A DNA stretch of 64,000 nucleotides from Phascolarctobacterium_A sp034086985 (GTDB lineage Bacteria; Bacillota; Negativicutes; Acidaminococcales; Acidaminococcaceae). The notes beneath the pieces were generated by a model. It saw nothing but the letters and a program-made list of their open reading frames with translations. It was not told the origin of the DNA and did no database searches. Where the stretch lies: assembly GCA_034086985.1 (NCBI GenBank), contig JAXDZG010000010.1:1-64000 (forward strand), given 5' to 3'. Positions 42,249-51,178 of this stretch are shown here, in pieces (the first letter of the stretch is position 1; the number at the start of each line of letters is the position of its first letter). Both the position numbers and the translations under genes were made by a program.

Positions 42249-42953
42249 ATGCTACGCTTTATTCTATGTGATGATGACCAAAAACAGTTGGAGCTCATGC
42301 AAAGCTATTCTCGGCAATGGGGCAAGGGGCGCGGCCTGGAGCTGGAGCTAGCAACCTTTCCCACCGCTACGACCCTGCTGGAGCAATATGTGCCTCGCAA
42401 TGAGGATATTGTGATTTTGGATATCATCATGCCCGATATGAATGGCCTAGAGCTGGCGCGCAGACTGCGCAATGCCAATAGCGAGTTTTCTTTGATTTTC
42501 TTGACCTCCTCTAAGGATTTTGCCCTCTCGGCCTACGAGGTGCATCCCTATGGTTACGTCATCAAGCCCACTACTTATGAGGATTTTAGTAAGCTTCTAG
42601 ACTCCCTTTACCAGAAGCTCTGCCAGTATATTGTGGTGAAATCCGGCAACGGAATGTGCAGCATTAGTATTGACGAGCTGGCTTGGGTGGAGGCCGTGAA
42701 CCGGCAGGTGGTCTTTAATTTGGCCAACGGTAAGAAGCTGGAGGTGCGGGACACCTTCAACAATATTGCTCTGAAGCTGTGCGTATACCCATGCTTTTTT
42801 AAGTCCCACCGCAGTTATATCGTTAATTTTAAGTATGTGGAGCATTTCAATACTAAAGAAATCTCCATGCGGGGCAGCGAGCTCTGCCTCCCCTTATCCA
42901 GAGGACTAGATAAGGAATTCAAGGATAAATATTTTAGCTTTATGTTCTCATAA
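42249..42953 (+). CDS. LytTR-family response regulator (AgrA type)
   Basis: 234 residues. Receiver domain (1-125) with acidic pair DDD near residue 6, phospho-aspartate in VILDIIMPDMNG (about 56) and K in VIKPT. The C-terminal LytTR DNA-binding domain (about 130-232) has VVKSGNGM and FKSHRSYIVN. Partner of the kinase just upstream. Likely targets are close by (PBP4 gene downstream, M23/bactofilin divergent), but no LytTR box was identified. Confidence 0.94.
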   Translation: MLRFILCDDDQKQLELMQSYSRQWGKGRGLELELATFPTATTLLEQYVPRNEDIVILDIIMPDMNGLELARRLRNANSEFSLIFLTSSKDFALSAYEVHPYGYVIKPTTYEDFSKLLDSLYQKLCQYIVVKSGNGMCSISIDELAWVEAVNRQVVFNLANGKKLEVRDTFNNIALKLCVYPCFFKSHRSYIVNFKYVEHFNTKEISMRGSELCLPLSRGLDKEFKDKYFSFMFS

Positions 42954-42972
42954 AAAATTAAGGTGATCGAGA

Positions 42973-44334
42973 TTGTTATTTTCTAACTCCAAAAGTAAAG
43001 GACTGGCCCTTGCTGCCTTGGGCGCAGTCCTCCTAGGTGCGAGCTTTATCTTTTTTGCAGACCGGAGCTTAGCTGCGCCTAAAGAGAAAGCTGCGATAAC
43101 GGCTAAAGTGGATAAGGCAGCCAAAGCTGCTAAAAATGTCAAGGCTCCTGATATAAACAATGTTAGTAAAGAAGCTACTGCTTTGCAGGCGGCTCCTGCT
43201 ATCAAAGCGCATCTTTCCCCTTGGGAAGAAGCCTTAAACCAGAGGCTTACTGCTCTTTTGCAGCATGATTTGTTCCAGCGCAGCCAGCTGGGCATGATAG
43301 TTTATGATTTGACCAGTGAGAAGGTGGTGTTTCAGCATCAGCCTAAGCAGCTCTTGCGCCCTGCGTCCACCATGAAAAGCTTGGTGGCACTGGCAGCCTT
43401 GGATAATTTGAGCTCTTATTATCAGCTGCACACGAAGCTTGCCTATGATGGCACCATCACGGATGGAGTGCTCACGGGCAATATCTATTGTATTGGCGGC
43501 TTTGACCCTCTTTTTGATAGTCGTGATATGCAGGCCTTTGTGGATAGCGTCAAGGCCCTGGGCATCCACACTATTCAAGGAAGCCTGATTGCGGATGTGA
43601 GCATGATGGATGGCCCCCGCTGGGGCATAGGCTGGTGCTGGGATGATGACGAGTATAATCCGCCCCTTTTCCCCTTGCTGGTGAACGGCAAGGACAAATT
43701 CATGCAGGTTTTCCAAGCTAAGCTGCGGGAGGCCCAGATTACGCCGCCAGTTCTCGTAGTACGTGGCGAGACTCCTGCTACGGCTAAGGAGCTGTGCGTG
43801 CGCAGCCACGGCATCCAAGAGGTTTTGCAGCCCATGCTCAAGGACAGCGATAATCTGTGTGCCGAGGCACTGTTTTATCAGCTGGCAGCCTTTCAGCGCA
43901 GCAAGCACGCTACGGCTGACGATGCTAGAGCAGTGGTCAACCAGTTCATCAGCAAGCTGGGCTTGCATCCGGCCTATTATAATATTGCCGATGGCTGCGG
44001 GCTTTCCCTATATGATTATCTGTCACCGGAGCTAGAAATAGCCCTCTTAAAATATGCTTATGCCCATCAGGATATTTATAAAGTGTTCTATCCTGCCCTC
44101 GCCATTGGTGGCGTGGATGGTACGCTGGATTATCGTATGCATAATGAGGCGCTCAAGGGCGCAGTGCATGCGAAAACTGGCACCCTCACGGGCGTCAGCG
44201 CTTTAGCTGGCTACACTACAGCACCCAACGGCCATCTCCTTGCCTTCAGCATTATGAATAACGGCGTTTTGGATACGCCTGAGGTGCAGAGCTGGCAGGA
44301 CGAGGTGTGCCTTGTTTTGTACACGACGAAATAA
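42973..44334 (+). CDS. D-alanyl-D-alanine carboxypeptidase/endopeptidase, PBP4 (S13) family
   Basis: 453 residues with a signal/anchor helix (about 8-30) and a lysine/alanine-rich linker. Penicillin-binding motifs: STMK (catalytic serine and lysine, about residue 134-137), SDN (SxN box, about 293) and KTG (about 402). Trims peptidoglycan side chains outside the cell. It starts with TTG, nine bases after AGGTGA, 19 bases behind the response regulator, so it is probably in the same operon. The R1 repeat begins directly at its stop codon. Confidence 0.92.
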   Translation: MLFSNSKSKGLALAALGAVLLGASFIFFADRSLAAPKEKAAITAKVDKAAKAAKNVKAPDINNVSKEATALQAAPAIKAHLSPWEEALNQRLTALLQHDLFQRSQLGMIVYDLTSEKVVFQHQPKQLLRPASTMKSLVALAALDNLSSYYQLHTKLAYDGTITDGVLTGNIYCIGGFDPLFDSRDMQAFVDSVKALGIHTIQGSLIADVSMMDGPRWGIGWCWDDDEYNPPLFPLLVNGKDKFMQVFQAKLREAQITPPVLVVRGETPATAKELCVRSHGIQEVLQPMLKDSDNLCAEALFYQLAAFQRSKHATADDARAVVNQFISKLGLHPAYYNIADGCGLSLYDYLSPELEIALLKYAYAHQDIYKVFYPALAIGGVDGTLDYRMHNEALKGAVHAKTGTLTGVSALAGYTTAPNGHLLAFSIMNNGVLDTPEVQSWQDEVCLVLYTTK

Positions 44335-44479
44335 CAAAACGTTTGTTTCCTACCGCGTTTCGGAGTAGGAGTCTGAATCGAACTCATTGTATATTAAGAG
44401 TAGACAAGAAAGTCGTAAATAAAAAGATAGTGGTAAACTAAAAGCCCACAGCTTCAGTTAAGAGTGAAGCTGTGGGCTT
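44335..44479 (+). repeat. R1 repeat, full copy B with terminator
   Basis: 145 bp, about 95% identical to the inverted copy at 39114-39258. Starts at the base after the PBP4 stop codon. The right end is the stem AAGCCCACAGCTTCA / TGAAGCTGTGGGCTT, a terminator usable on both strands between PBP4 and metQ. Confidence 0.92.
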
Positions 44480-44512
44480 AAATTTTGTATGCTATTAGCT
44501 GCTTATAGAATC

Positions 44513-45340
44513 TTAGAAGCCAGCAGTAATGGTACCCTTGAAGTGGTCCGCAATAAACTTCTTGTTTTCAGCAGATTGATAAATCTTCTTCAGCTGAGCA
44601 ATGCGAGGATCCTTCTCATTAGCCTTGGTGGTAACGAAAATGTTCAGGAAGGGGTTATCGTTGCGCTCGATTAAAAGAGAATCCTTGGAGGGGTTCAGCT
44701 TAGCAACCAGAGCATAGTTAGCATTGATAACGGCAATATCCAAATCCGGCATAGCTTTAGGAATGGAAGCAGCATCCAGCTCTTGGATCTTGTACTTCTT
44801 GTCGTTCTTGGTAATATCGGCTACAGTGGTGGTTACGGAATTCTTATCCTTAACCTCGATGAAGCCCTTGTCAGCCAATACTAAGAGAGCACGAGCGCCG
44901 TTGGAAGGGTCGTTGGGGATACCAATGGTAGCGCCAGCGGGAATATCCTCTACCTTTTTGTATTTAGTAGAATAGATAGCCATGGGGAAGTTTACAGTCT
45001 TGAAAACCTCAACCAATTGGAATTTGGGCTCTTTTTTCAGGGTTGCTGCTAAGTAAGGAGCATGTTGCATGCTGTTAGCAAAAAGCTCGCCTTGAGCCAG
45101 AGCTACGTTGGGGGATACGAAATCGGAGAATTCTACGACCTCGATTTTCAAGCCGTCCTTGTCAGCCAGCTTCTTAACATTGTCCATGATTTCAGCATGG
45201 GGACCAGCGGTTACGCCAATCTTAATGGGTGCCTTGGAGTCTGCCTTTTTATCGGCCTTTTTGTCGCCGCCACAGCCTGCAGCCACAACCATCAGGGCCA
45301 TCAGGGCAACGGTAATTAAAATTTTTACTAATTTACTCAT
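44513..45340 (-). CDS. metQ: Methionine ABC transporter substrate-binding lipoprotein
   Basis: 275 residues from the ATG at 45340 (GGAGG seven bases upstream; the ATG at 45343 is possible). Lipobox VVAAGC with the cysteine near 21 anchors it to the membrane. The mature part is a NlpA/MetQ domain with GVTAGPHAEIMD, FANSMQHAPYL and IPNDPSNGARAL, typical of methionine-binding proteins. Third gene of the metN-metI-metQ set. Confidence 0.95.
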   Translation of the reverse strand: MSKLVKILITVALMALMVVAAGCGGDKKADKKADSKAPIKIGVTAGPHAEIMDNVKKLADKDGLKIEVVEFSDFVSPNVALAQGELFANSMQHAPYLAATLKKEPKFQLVEVFKTVNFPMAIYSTKYKKVEDIPAGATIGIPNDPSNGARALLVLADKGFIEVKDKNSVTTTVADITKNDKKYKIQELDAASIPKAMPDLDIAVINANYALVAKLNPSKDSLLIERNDNPFLNIFVTTKANEKDPRIAQLKKIYQSAENKKFIADHFKGTITAGF

Positions 45341-45388
45341 CATAATTCCTCCCGTAAAACAAAATGGGTAAGCAAATTTATATCGCAA

Positions 45389-45410
45389 GCCGTAAGCGCG
45401 CATTTACGGC
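45389..45410 (-). promoter_or_regulatory. Hairpin in the metI-metQ spacer
   Basis: GCCGTAA / TTACGGC with an 8-base loop in a 134-base gap between metI and metQ. No T-run, so it may stabilise or process the mRNA rather than stop it. Confidence 0.45.
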
Positions 45411-45474
45411 CGTACAAACAGAGGGGGCACAGTTAGGGCTGGTAGGCTTTGTTGCTTCTTTTTAGAGCTTCTTC

Positions 45475-46134
45475 TTAGAGCTTATTCTTATTGAGCTTCT
45501 TAGAAGCGTAATCGCCCAAGGACTGCATGGCCTGTACCATGATGATCAAAACCACAACGGTGGCCAGCATAACGTCCATTTGGAAGCGTTGGTAGCCATA
45601 GCGGATAGCTAAGTCGCCCAAGCCGCCGCCGCCTAAGGTGCCGGCCATAGCGCTGTAGCCAATCAAGCTGATGATGGCCAAGGTTACGCCTAAAACAATG
45701 GAATGCAGGGATTCGGGCAGCAGCACCTTGGTAATAATCTGCATGGGGCTTGCGCCCATGGCCTGTGCTGCTTCGATAATGCCGGGGTTGATTTCCAGCA
45801 AAGAGGATTCAATAATACGTGCAATGAAGGGGGCTGCGGAGATGGTCAGCGGCACGATGGCTGCGGTGGTACCAATGGAGGAGCCCACGATCATACGGGT
45901 TAAGGGGATAATGGCTACCATCAAAATAATGAAGGGAGTGGAGCGGGTAGCGTTGACAATGGCGCCTAAAATGCTGTTCACAGGCTGGTTGGGCAGGATG
46001 TGCTCCTTGCGGGTAACAGTCAAAATGACGCCCAGGGGAATACCAATCAGGGTGGACAGAGCCGTGGAAGCAAAGACCATGTAGCAGGTTTCCCAGAAGG
46101 ATTTATTTAAAAGTGCAAGCATATCAGGATTCAT
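45475..46134 (-). CDS. metI: Methionine ABC transporter permease
   Basis: 219 residues, five or six membrane helices. The ATPase-contacting EAA loop is seen as IEAAQAMGASPMQIITKVLLP (split here: EAAQAMGAS near residue 130), and ends with YGYQRF common to MetI. Its start overlaps the end of metN by 11 bases, so the two are coupled. Confidence 0.95.
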   Translation of the reverse strand: MNPDMLALLNKSFWETCYMVFASTALSTLIGIPLGVILTVTRKEHILPNQPVNSILGAIVNATRSTPFIILMVAIIPLTRMIVGSSIGTTAAIVPLTISAAPFIARIIESSLLEINPGIIEAAQAMGASPMQIITKVLLPESLHSIVLGVTLAIISLIGYSAMAGTLGGGGLGDLAIRYGYQRFQMDVMLATVVVLIIMVQAMQSLGDYASKKLNKNKL

Positions 46135-47161
46135 AGCCGATAACCTCCGTCTTCAGATTTTGGCTGTGCAGGTATTCCAGGGCATTTTTAATGCCGGCCT
46201 TGTCACCGCTGACCTCGATAATCAATGTACCAAAGGGAACATCCTTCAGCTGGTCGATGTTGCCATAGAGGATACTTACATCCACGGCAAAGCGTTTAAC
46301 CATACCGGAAACAATGGGCTCGCTGGCGCTATCGCCGATAAAGGAGATGCGCACAATGAGCTTGCTGCCCTCCTTGTAGGTATCGGTGAGCTGCATATTC
46401 TTAATCATATCGGGAATTTCGGCGTTGATAACACTCTTAGTGAATTCCTTGGTAGTGGGATGCTGGGGATTGGTGAAGACGTCCACCATGGGGCCCTCTT
46501 CAATAATATCGCCGTTTTCGATAACAGCAACTCTATCGCAGATGGCCTTGACAACCTCCATCTGGTGGGTAATGAGCACGATGGTCAAATTGAGCTTTTT
46601 ATTAATATCCTTCAAAAGCTCCAGAATGGATTTGGTGGTCTGGGGGTCCAGAGCGGAGGTAGCCTCGTCGCAGAGCAGCACCTTGGGGTTGCTGGCCAGA
46701 GCGCGGGCAATGCCTACACGCTGCTTTTGACCGCCGGATAATTGGCTGGGATAGTAATCAGCTCTATCCTCCAATTGCACCAGCTCCAGCAGGGGACGCA
46801 CGCGCTTATCAATTTCCTCCTTGCTCAAGCCTTGGATTTCCAAGGGGAAGGCAATGTTTTTATACACGGTACGGCTGGTGAGCAGGTTAAAATGCTGGAA
46901 AATCATGCCGATGCTCTGGCGAGCCTTACGCAGCTGGGCGTCGCTCATGGCGGTGAGCTCGGCACCGTCCACGAAAACCTGACCGCCGGTGGGGCGCTCC
47001 AGCATGTTGATACAGCGCACGAGAGTGGATTTGCCGGCACCGGAAAGACCGATAATACCGAAAATCTCGCCTGCCTTAATGCTCAGATTAGTCTTATGCA
47101 GTGCGTGGATATCGCCAGCTTTACTATAGTAGGTTTTTTCTACATTAACTAGTTCTATCAT
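46124..47161 (-). CDS. metN: Methionine ABC transporter ATP-binding protein
   Basis: 345 residues. Walker A GLSGAGKST (about 38-46), signature LSGGQKQR (about 140), Walker B VLLCDEATSALDP, switch H in LITHQM. The C-terminal NIL domain (about 265-340) is the regulatory methionine-binding domain of MetN and senses internal methionine. Starts at ATG 47161 after AAAGGAT; the longer frame upstream is not conserved. Controlled by the SAM-I riboswitch in its leader. Confidence 0.96.
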   Translation of the reverse strand: MIELVNVEKTYYSKAGDIHALHKTNLSIKAGEIFGIIGLSGAGKSTLVRCINMLERPTGGQVFVDGAELTAMSDAQLRKARQSIGMIFQHFNLLTSRTVYKNIAFPLEIQGLSKEEIDKRVRPLLELVQLEDRADYYPSQLSGGQKQRVGIARALASNPKVLLCDEATSALDPQTTKSILELLKDINKKLNLTIVLITHQMEVVKAICDRVAVIENGDIIEEGPMVDVFTNPQHPTTKEFTKSVINAEIPDMIKNMQLTDTYKEGSKLIVRISFIGDSASEPIVSGMVKRFAVDVSILYGNIDQLKDVPFGTLIIEVSGDKAGIKNALEYLHSQNLKTEVIGYES

Positions 47162-47214
47162 CTTAGTAATCCTTTCTTGAGTAAGCACCTGCACCTTAAG
47201 CAGGGCTACAAACT

Positions 47215-47360
47215 AAAAAATCCCTCACCGGCACGGTGAAGGATGCGCTTGCGCTAAATATCTTCATCTGCCGGATTTCTCCGTTGGAATTGGCACCGTT
47301 CACCGAAGTGTGGTTGCCGTAGCTTCATCGGGCCAGTCCCTCAACTACTCTTGATGAAAT
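47215..47360 (-). promoter_or_regulatory. SAM-I (S-box) riboswitch with terminator, upstream of metNIQ
   Basis: On the minus strand the aptamer runs from 47360 to 47261 with the hallmarks TCATCAAGAG, GAGGGACTGGCCCGATGAA, CGGCAACC and GGTGCCAATTCC; P1 is closed by TTCATC / GATGAAG. The terminator ATCCTTCACC / GGTGAGGGAT and six T follow (47243-47215). With SAM bound, transcription should stop before metN; this is the established behaviour of the class. Confidence 0.96.
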
Positions 47361-47644
47361 CTCTGTGAAGTTAGAGTTAATTTTACATCTAGTTGCAGAG
47401 ATTGTCAATAAAAATATCTATAAAATTCGCAAAATGTGTAAACTTGCTGTTCTCCAAGAAAGGAAAGCATCTACTTTTTAAATTAGAGAAATTATACCAG
47501 AATAGTAGGAATTTGTAAAGGGGTGAAGCGGGAAATTTTTTCATAAATTTCTCTTGACTTTCACGTGATAAAGTATTAAAGTATTGCTACGAGTTGTTTA
47601 TAATTAACTGCTTTAGCAGGTAGACAAAGCTTAGGAGGATGAAC

Positions 47645-47953
47645 ATGGCTGCTAAGATACATGACCATTTGACCGACCAATTATTTAAGGTAATCTTGAG
47701 CCTGAAGGATCAGGAGCAATGCTATAAATTTTTTGAAGATATCTGCACCATCAGCGAGCTGAAGGCGATGGCCCAACGTCTGGAGGTAGCGAGAATGCTG
47801 GACGAGGGCTGCATCTATGAAACCATCGTCGAAAAAACAGGCGCCAGCACCGCCACTATTTCCCGCGTTAAGCGCTGCCTGGTTTATGGTGCCGATGGCT
47901 ATAATTCTGTTATGGGCGTATTAAAAGGAGAGAAAAAGCAAGATGACCAATAG
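47645..47953 (+). CDS. YerC/YecD-type TrpR-family regulator, first gene of the his operon
   Basis: 102 residues from the ATG at 47645, six bases after AGGAGG (ATG 47639 overlaps that site). Helix-turn-helix of the TrpR superfamily: ISELKAMAQRLEVARML, then GASTATISRVKRCL as recognition region. YerC relatives have been proposed as histidine-responsive repressors. Here the gene overlaps hisZ by 11 bases and leads the operon, which fits well. Candidate operator elements in the leader are a tandem AAAGTATT near 47569 and CTGCTTTAGCAG near 47610. Confidence 0.88.
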   Translation: MAAKIHDHLTDQLFKVILSLKDQEQCYKFFEDICTISELKAMAQRLEVARMLDEGCIYETIVEKTGASTATISRVKRCLVYGADGYNSVMGVLKGEKKQDDQ

Positions 47954-49112
47954 AGTGTATCAGGTTCCCTATGGTACCAAGGATATTCTGCCGGGGGAGA
48001 TGAAAAGCCGCCGGCGCATGGAAAATGCCATTGTGGATGTGTTTGACAAATGGGGTTATGACGAGGTCAAGACTCCGGATTTTGAATATGTGGAGACCTT
48101 TGAAAAGATGGGTTCCAAGGGCGATTTTCGCTTCTTCGACCGCAGCAACAAGCTTTTGGTGCTGCGCAACGATATGACGGCGCCCATCGCCCGCCTCACT
48201 GCCACTAGGCTTAGTGGCGGCGAGAAAATCAAGCGCCTGTGCTATGTAGCCAATCTCTATCGATACGAGGAGTTTCAAGCGGGCCGTCAGTGTGAATTCG
48301 AGCAGGCCGGCGTGGAGCTTTTAGGCGCCAGCGGCGCCGCCGCTGACGCGGAGGTGATCGTGCTGGCAGCCGAGGCCTTACAGGCCGCCGGCGTCCAGCA
48401 ATTCGCCATCAGCCTGGGCCACGTTGATTTCATCAACGGGCTGGCTGAGGAGGCGGGCTTTACTGCGGAGCAGGTAAAGCAGCTGAAGACCTGCCTGCGT
48501 CGCCACGACGCAGTGGGGATGCAGCAGATGGCCGACAGTATGAAAAACATCCGCCCGGAAATTAAAGCTCTTTTTGCCGATTTCCTCTTCTTGCAGGGCG
48601 GGGTGGAGCTCATCGAGCGCCTGCAGGGCGTAGTTACTAACGCCAAAGCCTTGAGCGCCCTGGAGGATTTACATGCTATTTACGATTTAGTCAGCTCCTA
48701 CGGAGCTGCTGCTTATTTAAGCTTTGATTTGGGGCTCTATCGTTCCCTTGACTACTACACCGGTATGCTTTTTGAGGTGTACATGCCGGAGATTGGTTAC
48801 CCAATCGCCGGCGGTGGCCGCTACGATAAGATGATGCAGGGCTTTGGCATGGATTGCCCCGCCACGGGCTTCGCCCTGGGCGTGGATAGGGTAGTGCTGG
48901 CCCTGGAGCGCGCAGGCCTGGTGAAGGCCGAGCGCCGCTGGGACGCACTAGTGGCCTGGAGCGAGGGCAAGCTGCCCGAGGCTATAGCTAAGGCCACGGC
49001 ACTGCGTAAGGAGGGGCGCAGCGTGAAGCTGTGCACCGAGGCCATGGATTTGGCCGCTGCTGCCGCCGCTGTGAAGGAGTACTGCTGCTCCAGCCTAGTA
49101 TATGTATCCTAA
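47943..49112 (+). CDS. hisZ: ATP phosphoribosyltransferase regulatory subunit HisZ
   Basis: 389 residues, a histidyl-tRNA-synthetase paralogue without aminoacylation role that partners short HisG. Class II synthetase motifs: VPYGTKDILPGE start, FEQAGVELLG, and GGGRYDKM. The C-terminus lacks a full anticodon-binding domain. The presence of short HisG next door makes HisZ certain over HisS. Overlaps yerC. Confidence 0.95.
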   Translation: MTNRVYQVPYGTKDILPGEMKSRRRMENAIVDVFDKWGYDEVKTPDFEYVETFEKMGSKGDFRFFDRSNKLLVLRNDMTAPIARLTATRLSGGEKIKRLCYVANLYRYEEFQAGRQCEFEQAGVELLGASGAAADAEVIVLAAEALQAAGVQQFAISLGHVDFINGLAEEAGFTAEQVKQLKTCLRRHDAVGMQQMADSMKNIRPEIKALFADFLFLQGGVELIERLQGVVTNAKALSALEDLHAIYDLVSSYGAAAYLSFDLGLYRSLDYYTGMLFEVYMPEIGYPIAGGGRYDKMMQGFGMDCPATGFALGVDRVVLALERAGLVKAERRWDALVAWSEGKLPEAIAKATALRKEGRSVKLCTEAMDLAAAAAAVKEYCCSSLVYVS

Positions 49113-49146
49113 AGCAAGAGTGAGAAAGAGAAGGTAGAAGTGTTAA

Positions 49147-49797
49147 ATGGACGAATATATTACTATTGCCCTGCCCAAGGGCAAGCTTTTCGATAAATCG
49201 GTGCGATTATTAGCCAAGGTTGGCTACAGCGCCGAGAATGTGACCGAGGACTCCCGCAAGCTGGTCATCAGCAACGAGGAGACCAAGGTGCGCTTCATTA
49301 TTGCCAAAACGGTGGACGTGCCCACCTATGTGGAGTACGGCGCTGCCGATATTGGTATTATCGGCAAGGATGTGCTGCTCGAGCAGGACAAGGATGTGGT
49401 GGAGCTTTTGGATTTGGGCTTTGGTCGCTGCCGTTTGATGATGGCGGTGCCGGAGGCCAAGCGCCGGGAAAAGCTCACTGATTATGCACATCTGCGTGTG
49501 GCTACCAAGTATCCCAACTGCGCCAAGGCTTATTTCAATAAGCTGGGCATCCAGACAGAAATTGTGAAGTTAAACGGCTCCATTGAGCTGGGTCCCATTG
49601 TGGGCTTAAGCGAAATGATTGTAGATATAGTAGAAACAGGGCGCACCCTGAAGGAAAACAAATTGGCCGAGGTGGATTCTATTTTCACCGCTACCGCTCG
49701 CTTGATTGCTAATCGGGCCAGCTTTAAGCTGAAATTTGCCCGTTTGCACAAGCTGGTGGAGGATTTACGTGTTGTTTTAAATGAGGAGGATAAATAA
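49147..49797 (+). CDS. hisG: ATP phosphoribosyltransferase, short form
   Basis: First step of histidine synthesis: ATP plus PRPP gives phosphoribosyl-ATP. 216 residues, the HisG-short type that needs HisZ. Motifs: ALPKGKLFDKS at the start, GAADIGIIGKDVL, and the PRPP loop DIVETGRTLKEN (about 157-168). No C-terminal ACT-like regulatory domain, as expected. Confidence 0.96.
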   Translation: MDEYITIALPKGKLFDKSVRLLAKVGYSAENVTEDSRKLVISNEETKVRFIIAKTVDVPTYVEYGAADIGIIGKDVLLEQDKDVVELLDLGFGRCRLMMAVPEAKRREKLTDYAHLRVATKYPNCAKAYFNKLGIQTEIVKLNGSIELGPIVGLSEMIVDIVETGRTLKENKLAEVDSIFTATARLIANRASFKLKFARLHKLVEDLRVVLNEEDK

Positions 49798-49799
49798 AA

Positions 49800-51143
49800 A
49801 TGCAGGTTACTGATGCTAGACAAATGAACGCAGCGGAAATTGCTGCTTTGATGAAGAAAAAAGCCTTTGATGAGGTGGAATTATCCCCCCGCATTCAAGC
49901 GGGCACCGACGCCATGTTTGGTCGTCATATGACTGCGGCCCAGGTAGTGGAGCGGATTGTGGCCGATGTGCGCGCTGAGGGCGACGAGAAATTATTTTAC
50001 TACACCAAGCTAATCGATAGAGTGGAGCTTACGCCGGAAAATATTCGCGTTACTGAAGAAGAATTTGCCGAAGCCGAAGCTATTTGTAAGCCTGAGGTAA
50101 AGGCTGCCTTAGAGCGCGCCATTGCCAATGTGATGAAATTCCATGAGGAGCAAATGCCTAAGACCTGGCTCACCAACCGTCCCTTTGGCTCCATGCTGGG
50201 CCAAAAGGTTACCCCTGTGGACTCCGTGGGCATTTACGTGCCCGGTGGCACGGCTGCTTACCCCTCTTCCGTTATGATGAATGCTTGCCCTGCCAAGGTA
50301 GCCGGTGTACCCCGCATCGTCATGGCCGTGCCTCCCGGAAAGGACGGCAAGGTTAACCCCAATGTTTTGGTAACTGCTCGCCTGATTGGCGTAACCGAGA
50401 TTTATAAAATGGGTGGCGCTCAAGCCATTGCTGCCCTCGCCTTTGGCACTGCCACCGTGCCCAAGGTAGAAAAAATCACCGGGCCTGGCAATATTTTCGT
50501 AACCCTGGCCAAAAAGGCTGTTATTGGCCATGTAGACATCGATATGCTGGCCGGTCCCAGCGAGATTCTGGTTATCGCCGACGACAGCGCGAGTCCTGAA
50601 TATTTGGCAGCGGATTTACTGAGCCAGGCAGAGCATGACCCACTGGCCTGCGCAATTCTCGTTACCGATAGCGAGCGCGTGGCTAAGGAAACTGCTGCGG
50701 AAATTGAAGTACAGCTGGCTAAATTACCCCGTAAGGAAATCGCCGAAACCAGCTTGGCCCAAGCAGGCAAGGTTGTTTTGGCTAAGGATATGGAGACCGT
50801 CATCGAGATGGCCAATATTTCCGCACCGGAGCACATGGAAATCATGACCAAGGCTCCCTTTGAAATTATGCCCTATATTCGTAACGCCGGTGCTATTTTC
50901 TTAGGCCAATATTCTCCTGAGCCCTTGGGCGACTACTACGCTGGTCCCAACCATGTCCTGCCCACCGGTGGCACTGCGAAATTCTATTCCGTATTGAACG
51001 TAGAAACCTTCATGAAGAAGACTAGCATCATCTCCTACACCGCACCGGCCCTCTACGCCGCTGCGGACGATATCATCACCCTGGCCGAGGCCGAGGGCCT
51101 GACCGCTCATGCCAATGCTATTCGCAAGCGCATTGGTCAATAA
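49800..51143 (+). CDS. hisD: Histidinol dehydrogenase
   Basis: Last two oxidation steps, histidinol to histidine, with NAD and zinc. 447 residues. Signature features: GIYVPGGTAAYPSSVMM, TEIYKMGGAQAIAALA, GPGNIFV, LAGPSEILVIAD, and the zinc-site region LSQAEHDP. Starts two bases after hisG. Confidence 0.97.
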   Translation: MQVTDARQMNAAEIAALMKKKAFDEVELSPRIQAGTDAMFGRHMTAAQVVERIVADVRAEGDEKLFYYTKLIDRVELTPENIRVTEEEFAEAEAICKPEVKAALERAIANVMKFHEEQMPKTWLTNRPFGSMLGQKVTPVDSVGIYVPGGTAAYPSSVMMNACPAKVAGVPRIVMAVPPGKDGKVNPNVLVTARLIGVTEIYKMGGAQAIAALAFGTATVPKVEKITGPGNIFVTLAKKAVIGHVDIDMLAGPSEILVIADDSASPEYLAADLLSQAEHDPLACAILVTDSERVAKETAAEIEVQLAKLPRKEIAETSLAQAGKVVLAKDMETVIEMANISAPEHMEIMTKAPFEIMPYIRNAGAIFLGQYSPEPLGDYYAGPNHVLPTGGTAKFYSVLNVETFMKKTSIISYTAPALYAAADDIITLAEAEGLTAHANAIRKRIGQ

Positions 51144-51178
51144 ATCCCTAGTTAAGAGCGTAAGTGAGGTAGGAGCAA

